NCBI GenBank assembly: GCA_964426945.1 | Contig: CAYRSS010000005.1 | Location: 83,294-147,293, forward strand | Origin: CAYRSS01 sp964426945 | GTDB taxonomy: Bacteria; Planctomycetota; Phycisphaerae; UBA1845 | DNA length: 64,000 nt | Direction of reading: 5' to 3' | In this document: piece by piece, positions 58,404 to 64,000 of the stretch | Position numbering within the stretch: the first letter of the stretch is position 1 | Layout of the letters: every line of letters begins with the position of its first letter | The notes under the pieces: generated by a model | Seen by the model: the letters and a program-made list of their open reading frames with translations, nothing else | What the model was told of the DNA's origin: nothing | Databases searched by the model: none | Position numbers and translations under genes: made by a program

Positions 58404-58802
58404 ATGAACGGCCAGACGACCATGCAGAAGCCCGAGCCCGCCGCCGCCCAGCCCGAGCGTACCCGCCAGGGCCGGACGTATCTGCCCGCGGTGGACATCA
58501 TCGAGAAGGACACCGAGCTGTTGCTCGTCGCCGACATGCCCGGCGTGACCGCTGACGGCGTGACCATCAACTACGAGCGCGGCCTGCTCACCGTGAACGG
58601 TACGGTTCGACCGAGACAGAACGGCGAGACGGACTACCTCGTGCGCGAGTACGGCGTGGGCGACTTCTACCGTTCGTTCCAGATCGGCGAGGGTATCGAT
58701 GCGGCCCGCATCGAAGCGGAACTCAGCGGCGGCGTGCTGACCCTTCACCTGCCCAAGAAGCAGGAAGTGATGCCGCGGCGGATCACCGTCCGCAGCGCGT
58801 GA
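58404..58802 (+). CDS. Small heat-shock protein (Hsp20), copy 2
   Basis: The protein is 132 residues, the shortest of the three. Its N-terminal arm is reduced to a Pro/Gln/Glu-rich stretch (QKPEPAAAQPERTRQ). The alpha-crystallin domain has LLLVADMPGVTADGV, the shortened loop VREYGVGDFYRSF and ELSGGVLTLHLPKK, with the tail RRITVRS. AAAGGAG lies ten bases before the ATG. The short arm suggests a role in mixed oligomers with its neighbours. Confidence 0.94.
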   Translation: MNGQTTMQKPEPAAAQPERTRQGRTYLPAVDIIEKDTELLLVADMPGVTADGVTINYERGLLTVNGTVRPRQNGETDYLVREYGVGDFYRSFQIGEGIDAARIEAELSGGVLTLHLPKKQEVMPRRITVRSA

Positions 58803-58862
58803 CGCTGCCGTGCAGAAGTCCGTGACTGACTACAGGCAAACCCGAACGCAAGGAGGTGTGCC

Positions 58863-59351
58863 ATGACCCTGATACCTTGGAAGAAGAAGAACGCAGAAGG
58901 CGGCTCGGAAATCGTGGAGTCGCCGGTGAGTCGACTTCGCCACGAGGTCGACTCGCTGTTCGATCGCTACTTCCGTGAGCCGCTGCGCGGGTTCGACACC
59001 GAGGCCTTGCCCGCGGCCTTCCGCGGGTTCCCCAGAACGGACCTGTCGGAATCGGACGAGGACATCACCATCGCGATGGAGTTGCCCGGTGTCGATCCCA
59101 ACGAGGTCCGGATCGATCTGACCGCCGGCCTGCTCACCGTACGCGGCGAGAAGAAGCAGGAGCGCGAGGAGAAGCGGAAGAACTACCACTTCGTGGAACG
59201 GCAGTTCGGCAGCTTCCAGCGCACGGTCCAGCTCCCGGGCACGGCGAACACCAACAAGGTCGACGCCGTGTTCAAGGACGGCGTGCTGACGATCACCGTC
59301 GCCAAGCAGCCGGGCGCCAAGCCGCGCCGGATCGAGGTCAAGACGCAGTAG
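58863..59351 (+). CDS. Small heat-shock protein (Hsp20), copy 3
   Basis: The protein is 162 residues. The N-terminal arm contains SRLRHEVDSLFDRYFREP. The domain has ITIAMELPGVDPNEVRIDL, the standard loop FVERQFGSFQRTVQLP and AVFKDGVLTITVAK, and the tail RRIEVKT carries the Ile-x-Val motif. AAGGAGG lies six bases before the ATG. It is the last gene before the terminator at 59401 and the copy closest to the common bacterial Hsp20 pattern. Confidence 0.95.
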   Translation: MTLIPWKKKNAEGGSEIVESPVSRLRHEVDSLFDRYFREPLRGFDTEALPAAFRGFPRTDLSESDEDITIAMELPGVDPNEVRIDLTAGLLTVRGEKKQEREEKRKNYHFVERQFGSFQRTVQLPGTANTNKVDAVFKDGVLTITVAKQPGAKPRRIEVKTQ

Positions 59352-59400
59352 TCCGACGGCAACAGCCGGTGAATTCACCGATAACCCGTAGCGCGCGTGC

Positions 59401-59434
59401 GGGGCAGGCGATGAGCCTGCCCCCTCTCTTTTTT
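59401..59434 (+). terminator. Rho-independent terminator of the heat-shock operon
   Basis: A 9-bp perfect stem (GGGGCAGGC and GCCTGCCCC) with a five-base loop is followed by TCTCTTTTTT, 50 bases after the last stop codon. Confidence 0.92.
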
Positions 59435-59481
59435 GCCCGGGCCCAGCCACCGACGGCATGACAGAAGCCGCGCCGCACGGC

Positions 59482-59593
59482 GTGGCTCGGGCTTCCAGCC
59501 CGAGCTCCTGCGCCGCCGCCATCCACGGTGACTGCACTGTGTCACCCCGAACCTGCGCCGCAGCGTGTGGCTCGGGCTTCCAGCCCGAGCTCC
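59482..59593. repeat. Two copies of a palindromic repeat
   Basis: GTGGCTCGGGCTTCCAGCCC and the following GAGCTCC occur twice, at 59482-59508 and 59567-59593, identical over 27 bases. Each contains the hairpin GCTCGGGC, TTCCA, GCCCGAGC. The spacer holds another small inverted repeat (GGTGAC and GTCACC). It looks like a REP-type dispersed element. Confidence 0.75.
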
Positions 59594-59649
59594 CGCGGCG
59601 ACCGCGTCCGCGTTGACGCCGGCGGCGCCCTGTCGTAGCCTCAAGAGCC

Positions 59650-60099
59650 ATGTCAACGATCTGCAGATCCTTATCCCTCGGGCTCAGCCTCTGGGTACTC
59701 GCCGGCTGCGGCGCCGACTACCACGCTCGCAAAGTGCAGAACGACCCCGGCAGCCGTCGCATGACGCTCGGAGCCGTGCAACGTGACATCCGCGTGGGCA
59801 TGAGCGGCGCCGAGGTCGCCGAGACCCTCGGGAGCCCGAACATCGTCTCCACCGACGAAAACGGCCGGGAAGTGTGGATCTACGACAAGTTCGCCACCGA
59901 CGTGGTCGCCTCGGAGAGCGGCTGGTCGGTCCTCGGCATCGGCGCCGGCGCCGGCAGCGGCGCCGCAGGCGGCGGCGGGATCGGCGGCAGCGGCCGCTCC
60001 GGCGCACGCAGCAGCAGCCAGCGCACGCTGACGGTGATCATCAAGTTCGACGAGAAGCGCCAGGTGCGCGATTTCGCCTACCACTCGTCGCAGTTCTGA
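59650..60099 (+). CDS. SmpA/OmlA (BamE-like) domain lipoprotein
   Basis: The protein is 149 residues. The lipobox is WVLAGC (Cys near residue 20). DIRVGMSGAEVAETLGSPN followed by GREVWIYDK is the SmpA/OmlA pattern. A glycine-rich loop (GAAGGGGIGGSGRSG) interrupts it before the last strands (LTVIIKFDEKRQVRDFAYH). BamE-type proteins support outer-membrane assembly, but this domain occurs in many lipoproteins, so that role is only possible. First of three closely spaced lipoprotein genes. Confidence 0.82.
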   Translation: MSTICRSLSLGLSLWVLAGCGADYHARKVQNDPGSRRMTLGAVQRDIRVGMSGAEVAETLGSPNIVSTDENGREVWIYDKFATDVVASESGWSVLGIGAGAGSGAAGGGGIGGSGRSGARSSSQRTLTVIIKFDEKRQVRDFAYHSSQF

Positions 60100-60124
60100 T
60101 TTCTTTCGCGGGCAAACCCTTCGC

Positions 60125-60643
60125 ATGAGCAAGATCTGGCTGGCGGGGCTGGTGATCTGTGTCGGCCTGGCGGGTTGTTCGGGCCGTGTGCCGCGCGACG
60201 CGCTGCGCATGCACGCCCAGGCGCTGCAGCAGCGCCAGATGAGCACCCGTGTCTACGAAACGCGCGACGAAACGCGCATTCTCGTCGCGGTGGCCGGCCT
60301 GCTGCAGGACCTGGGCTTCGTGATTGAAGACAGCGAGACGGGCGTGGGGCTGATCGTGGCCTCAAAGGACCGCTCCGCCGTCGAGGGCGGCCAGGTGGCA
60401 GGCAAGTTCGCCCTGGCGCTGCTCGGGGCCAATATGCCTGTCGACCAGATGCAGCACCTGCGCGCGTCGGTGGTCAGCCGCCCCACGCCGCGCGGCATTG
60501 CCGTGCGCGTCACCTTCCAGCGGATCGTGTGGAACGATCAAGGGCAGATCTCGCGTCGCGAGCGGCTGCACGAGCCCCGTCTGTATCAGGAGTTCTTCGA
60601 GATGCTGTCCAAGTCGGTGTTTCTGGAGGCGCACGACCTATGA
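60125..60643 (+). CDS. Lipoprotein, tandem paralogue 1
   Basis: The protein is 172 residues with lipobox VGLAGC (Cys near residue 18). The mature protein has VAGLLQDLGFVIEDSETGVG and a C-terminal PRLYQEFFEMLSKSVFLEAH. The same two phrases occur in the next gene with small changes, so the two are paralogues. Compared with its partner it has an extra middle segment (EGGQVAGKFALALLGANMPV). No function is known. It overlaps the next gene by four bases. Confidence 0.78.
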   Translation: MSKIWLAGLVICVGLAGCSGRVPRDALRMHAQALQQRQMSTRVYETRDETRILVAVAGLLQDLGFVIEDSETGVGLIVASKDRSAVEGGQVAGKFALALLGANMPVDQMQHLRASVVSRPTPRGIAVRVTFQRIVWNDQGQISRRERLHEPRLYQEFFEMLSKSVFLEAHDL

Positions 60644-61068
60644 CCAGCGCCCGCCTGATGTCGATTGCCCTCGCGCTCGTGCTGACCGCCGGGCTGACGG
60701 GCTGCGGCTCGTCGAAGCGGCGCCTGCTCGATGGGGCAGACAGCCAGCTTCGCCTGCGGCAGATCCAGACGCGGGCCTTCGACACGGCCGACCGCGTCCA
60801 GACGATCCGAACGGTCATGGCCACGCTGCAGGACCTGGGGTTTGTCATCGACGACGCCAGCGAAACCCTCGGCACGGTCAGCGCGACGAAGCTCGACCGC
60901 TACGCGATGCGCATGAGCGTCTCGGTGCGGCCCCGCGGCGAGCGGCAGCTCCTCGTCCGCGCCAACGCGCAGTTCAACCTGCGGGCGGTCGAGGATCCCG
61001 AGCCCTACCAGCAGTTCTTCAGCTCGCTGAGCAAGGCGATGTTTCTGGCGGCGCACCAGGTGGATTGA
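60640..61068 (+). CDS. Lipoprotein, tandem paralogue 2
   Basis: The protein is 142 residues with lipobox AGLTGC (Cys near residue 22). MATLQDLGFVIDDASETLGT and EPYQQFFSSLSKAMFLAAH repeat the conserved phrases of the preceding gene. ATG 60640 overlaps the preceding stop by four bases, so the two are translationally coupled. The frame is open upstream inside the first gene, but the lipoprotein signal fixes the start. Confidence 0.8.
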   Translation: MTSARLMSIALALVLTAGLTGCGSSKRRLLDGADSQLRLRQIQTRAFDTADRVQTIRTVMATLQDLGFVIDDASETLGTVSATKLDRYAMRMSVSVRPRGERQLLVRANAQFNLRAVEDPEPYQQFFSSLSKAMFLAAHQVD

Positions 61069-61144
61069 GGCGGGAGCGGCGTGGAAGGCGGTGGCAAGGC
61101 GGGCGAACGGGGCCGAACCCCGCCCGCCCGCCGGTTCCGGAAGG

Positions 61145-61732
61145 CTACTTCTTCGTCATCTTGCCGGACATTTCGAACATCTTGAATTTCACCAGCGGCA
61201 GCCAGCTGATCGTCATGTACTCGGTGAACTGCCACTCGACGGTCCGATCGTCGACGAAAATCATCTTGCCCTTGCCGATGGTCGTGTTCCCCTCGACCAT
61301 GTCGCGGCTGCGGGCCTTCATGCACCACGTGCGCGATTCCGGGCAGTAGCAGCTCGTGCCCTCGCCGTACATGCCCATGCCGCTGAACCACCAGGCGCGG
61401 TACTCGTCGGACGAGTCGTCCCAGGTCCACGCCCCCATGCCGTGGAAGGTGCCCATCTGATCATCCGTCCAGGACTCTTCGCCGATCAGGAAGCGCTTGT
61501 CCGCATCCCACTTGTAGCTGGCCTTGCCCGACGACGTCATCGGAGGCTGGCCCTCGATGACCATCGTGCCGCTGGTTTCCCACTCGCCGACGAACATGTT
61601 GAGGTGTTCCAGCTGGGGCGGAAGCTGCCGGCGCTGCTCGGCGAAGGCCTTCATGTCGAACTCGGGGGCGGAGCAGCCGACCAGCGGGGCCGCGAGGCAC
61701 AGGCCGAGGCCCAAGGCAAGAAATCGCTTCAT
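61145..61732 (-). CDS. DUF1579-type lipoprotein
   Basis: The protein is 195 residues with lipobox APLVGC. The mature protein has HLNMFVGEWETSGTMVIEG, FLIGEESW, MGAWTWDDSSDEYRAWWFS and a C-terminal strand set, matching the DUF1579 pattern. This family has a lipocalin-like barrel shape and no settled function. GGAG lies eight bases before ATG 61732. It has its own promoter and is separated from spoVR by about 190 bases. Confidence 0.8.
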   Translation of the reverse strand: MKRFLALGLGLCLAAPLVGCSAPEFDMKAFAEQRRQLPPQLEHLNMFVGEWETSGTMVIEGQPPMTSSGKASYKWDADKRFLIGEESWTDDQMGTFHGMGAWTWDDSSDEYRAWWFSGMGMYGEGTSCYCPESRTWCMKARSRDMVEGNTTIGKGKMIFVDDRTVEWQFTEYMTISWLPLVKFKMFEMSGKMTKK

Positions 61733-61843
61733 GGTTATGTCTCCAGAAGAAGGGACAAAGCCGGGGCCCGTCGAACGCGCGGACACCCCCGGCCGGACAG
61801 CCGACCACCCCACCGCGCCTCGGCGGGATCGGCCAAGACTTGC

Positions 61844-61871
61844 AGTGTAGCTCGACAGGGCGCTTTGGCAA
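61844..61871 (-). promoter_or_regulatory. Promoter of the DUF1579 gene
   Basis: Minus-strand TTGCCA (61866-61871), a 16-base spacer, then TACACT (61844-61849). The start would be near 61837, about 105 bases before the ATG. Confidence 0.45.
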
Positions 61872-61920
61872 GGGGGCCTCAGCGCGAGAGTGTCGCGACA
61901 AACCGCGCCCGCCCGCAGGG

Positions 61921-63522
61921 CTAATCGAGAATGTGCGCCGGCGGCTCGATGCCGTCGTCGATGTGCTGCTGGGTCGACTGCTGGCCGTCGACGGTGAAGA
62001 GGATCGGCTCGTCGTCGATGCGGGCGGCGAGGTGGACGGGGCGTTTCCACGCCCGGTGGATCTCCTTCAGCGTCTCCACGGCGTACTTGATCTCCAGGTC
62101 CGCCCCGTTGTGACGATGGGCGAGGTAGAGCTCGCCGCGGTTGCGGTAGTTGCCGTCGACCACGTAGATGTAGGGCCGGCCGTGGTTGGAGAGCATGAAC
62201 AGCAGCTGCTGTTTGACCTTGCGGAAGTCGTTGTTGACCACCACCATCTTGCCGGTGTTGGGGTCGACGCGGTACTGGTACAGCTTCTGTTCCTCGCAGA
62301 ACTCCGGGGTGAGGAACTCGTCGAGGAAGGTCACGTCGTTGTAGATCGCGCGGACCTGGAAGATCTTCTCACGACCGGGCGAGCCCTTGCCCACGACCCG
62401 GCCCGTGGGGGCGCGGTCACGGCCCCACTCGCGCCGCGTCTGCATGTCGTCGCAGGCGTCATACTCCGGGCCGTAGCGGCCGGTGTTCCACCGCCGCTCG
62501 ATGTCGCGGAACAGCTCGATGCCGACCTTGTAGGGGTTGAGCCGACCGGGGCTGGTGGCCAGCGTGCCCGAGTGGTGTTCGCAGTAGTCCACCAGCTCGT
62601 CGGCCTTCAGCACGTAGTTGGTCATGATCGTGGAGTGCCAGTAGCTGGCCCAGCCCTCGTTCATGATCTTGGTCTGCCCCTGCGGCGCGAAGTAATACGC
62701 CTCCTCGCGGATGATCGCCAGAATGTCCGCCTCCCAGTCCTCGAGCGGAGCGTGGTTCAGCAGGAACAGCAGCACGTCGCGCGTGGGTGAGGCGGGGAAA
62801 CGGGTCTTGGCGCTGCGCTGGGCCTCTTCCTGCCGGGCGCGGTCCGCGGCGAGGACCTCGGGCGGGTTGATGAAGCGGTCCATGTAGCTCTTGGCCGGAA
62901 ACCGCGAACCCTCGGCATCGTCGCTGCGCTGCTTCTCGTCGCGCTCCCGCCGGCGATCGGCACTGATGGCCGCGGGCTGGCGCTGCATGAACACCGAGTG
63001 CGGATCGATCAGGCTGTCGAGCGCGAGGAAGGTATCGACGGCCTGCTCGACGCGCTCCAGCCCGTACCGCTCGATATACCGCCGGACGCGGGTGGCGTGG
63101 TTGGCCATTTCGTCCATCATCTTGCGGTTTGTCTTGCTGAACCAGACGTTGTTCTTGAAGAAGTCGCAGTGGGCGTACACATGGGCGATCACGGTCTTGT
63201 GATCGACCATCATGTTGTCGTTGAGCAGGTACGCGTAGCACGGGTTGTTGTTGATGACCATCTCGTAGATCTTCGAGAGGCCGTACTTGTGCTGCTTGCG
63301 AAGCTCTTCGTACTGCATGCCGAAGCGCCAATGGGGGTAGCGCTGCGGAAAACCCCCGTACGCGGCGACCTGGCTGATCTCCTCGGCGGAGAGCATTTCG
63401 AAGATCGTCGGGTAGAAGTCGAGCCCTTCGCGACGCGCGTGGTCGGCGATGATCTCCGCCCATTCGGAGATTTCCCGGGGCAGCATGTTGGTCGCGCCGC
63501 TGCGGAACTTGTGCTCGATCAC
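61921..63522 (-). CDS. SpoVR family protein (YcgB-like)
   Basis: The protein is 533 residues, close to the family length. The conserved opening is LDFYPTIFEMLSAEEI and YGGFPQRYPHWRFGMQYEEL, then YEMVINNNPCYAYLL, HVYAHCDFFKNN, MNEGWASYWHSTIM and PYKVGIELFRDIERRW. SpoVR is needed for spore cortex in Bacillus and is widespread in non-sporing bacteria beside prkA and yeaH. GTG 63522 has GGAGG eight bases upstream and lies just after the YeaH stop; ATG further in is less well placed. Confidence 0.92.
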   Translation of the reverse strand: MIEHKFRSGATNMLPREISEWAEIIADHARREGLDFYPTIFEMLSAEEISQVAAYGGFPQRYPHWRFGMQYEELRKQHKYGLSKIYEMVINNNPCYAYLLNDNMMVDHKTVIAHVYAHCDFFKNNVWFSKTNRKMMDEMANHATRVRRYIERYGLERVEQAVDTFLALDSLIDPHSVFMQRQPAAISADRRRERDEKQRSDDAEGSRFPAKSYMDRFINPPEVLAADRARQEEAQRSAKTRFPASPTRDVLLFLLNHAPLEDWEADILAIIREEAYYFAPQGQTKIMNEGWASYWHSTIMTNYVLKADELVDYCEHHSGTLATSPGRLNPYKVGIELFRDIERRWNTGRYGPEYDACDDMQTRREWGRDRAPTGRVVGKGSPGREKIFQVRAIYNDVTFLDEFLTPEFCEEQKLYQYRVDPNTGKMVVVNNDFRKVKQQLLFMLSNHGRPYIYVVDGNYRNRGELYLAHRHNGADLEIKYAVETLKEIHRAWKRPVHLAARIDDEPILFTVDGQQSTQQHIDDGIEPPAHILD

Positions 63523-63524
63523 GA

Positions 63525-64000
63525 CTAGCGCCCCTCCGAGAAGAACGACTTGATGCTGTCGTAGATGTCGTCCTTGCCGTTCACGCGGCTGGTGACCACC
63601 GTGGGGTGGCTGCCGAGGTGCTCGTGCACGACGTTGATGAAGTTGCCGCTGCCGTACGCGCTGGCCACCTGGCAATAGCCGAAGAGGTTGACCTTGGGCA
63701 GCAGGTGTTCCTTGAGCATCGAGCAGCAGTCGCGCGAGTCGGATTCGCTGCTGTTGTCGCCGTCGGAGAAGTGGAAGAGATACACGTTCCACTCTTCCGG
63801 CGAGTACTGCCGCTCGATCATCTCGCGCGCGAGGCGGTAGGCGCTGCTGATGCGCGTGCCGCCGTCCTCGCGGATGTGGAAGAAGGTGTCGCGGTCAACC
63901 TCGCCGGCGCGCACATCGTGCACGATGTAGCGCGACTCGATGCCCTCGTAGTTGCGGCGGAGCCACGCGTCGATCCAGAACGCCTCGAGCCGCACGAGCT
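63525..64000 (-). CDS. YeaH/DUF444 family protein, C-terminal part (5' end beyond the window)
   Basis: About 158 residues are visible; the frame stays open through the right edge. It shows ESRYIVHDVRAGEVDRDTFF, GGTRISSAYRLAREMIE and YLFHFSDGDNSSESD, which place it in the YeaH (DUF444, von Willebrand A-like) family. This is the C-terminal third. Two bases separate its stop from the spoVR GTG. A prkA-type kinase gene would be expected next, beyond the window. Confidence 0.9.
   Translation of the reverse strand, partial: LVRLEAFWIDAWLRRNYEGIESRYIVHDVRAGEVDRDTFFHIREDGGTRISSAYRLAREMIERQYSPEEWNVYLFHFSDGDNSSESDSRDCCSMLKEHLLPKVNLFGYCQVASAYGSGNFINVVHEHLGSHPTVVTSRVNGKDDIYDSIKSFFSEGR

Overview
The window is about 64 kb of GC-rich, gene-dense bacterial DNA. 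Several traits together suggest a planctomycete-like bacterium, perhaps near the Phycisphaerae: a futalosine-type menaquinone pair, a very long SecA, a pilin with an Ala-Phe-Thr-Leu-Val-Glu cleavage site, giant secreted PKD and FG-GAP proteins, a GxxExxY gene, and several families of short intergenic inverted repeats. This placement is inferred from gene content only. No rRNA, tRNA, CRISPR array, prophage or insertion-sequence transposase was seen.

Layout. 1-2.3 kb: the tail of an unknown gene and a CoA-transferase/acetyltransferase fusion. 2.3-14.6 kb: a type IV pilus (or closely related secretion) locus on the minus strand, read as pilin, small membrane protein, PilM, PilN, PilO, PilP-like, secretin, TPR lipoprotein, STAS protein, PilB, PilT, PilC. 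No prepilin peptidase is present. 14.9-19.8 kb: a multi-pass membrane protein, biotin-protein ligase, a GT-C glycosyltransferase and a metallo-beta-lactamase-fold protein. 19.9-24.6 kb: SecA with an inserted Cys-rich knuckle. 24.7-36.4 kb: two very large exported proteins. One is an M6-type metalloprotease with six PKD domains and a Cys/Gly-rich C-terminal sorting signal; the other is an FG-GAP lipoprotein. Each has a good sigma-70-type promoter and a terminator.

36.9-44 kb: a 2-oxoacid (probably pyruvate) dehydrogenase operon, E1alpha, E1beta, E2, E3, followed by tilS. Three of its intergenic gaps hold inverted-repeat elements, and one of these is a GxxExxY gene flanked by imperfect terminal inverted repeats. 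44-50 kb: a second GT-C enzyme, an AsmA-like protein and a solitary phosphate-binding-type protein. 50-57 kb: an SGNH hydrolase overlapping nadC, a cyclophilin, a degenerate HD-like protein and mqnC-mqnA. 57-61 kb: a lipoprotein, three tandem small heat-shock proteins behind a sigma-54-like promoter and ending in a strong terminator, then palindromic repeats and three small lipoproteins, two of them tandem paralogues. 61-64 kb: a DUF1579 lipoprotein, SpoVR, and the C-terminal part of a YeaH/DUF444 protein running off the right edge.

Many genes start with GTG or TTG, and Shine-Dalgarno spacing moved many starts inward from the longest reading frame. Family names come from recognising motifs, not from database searches.
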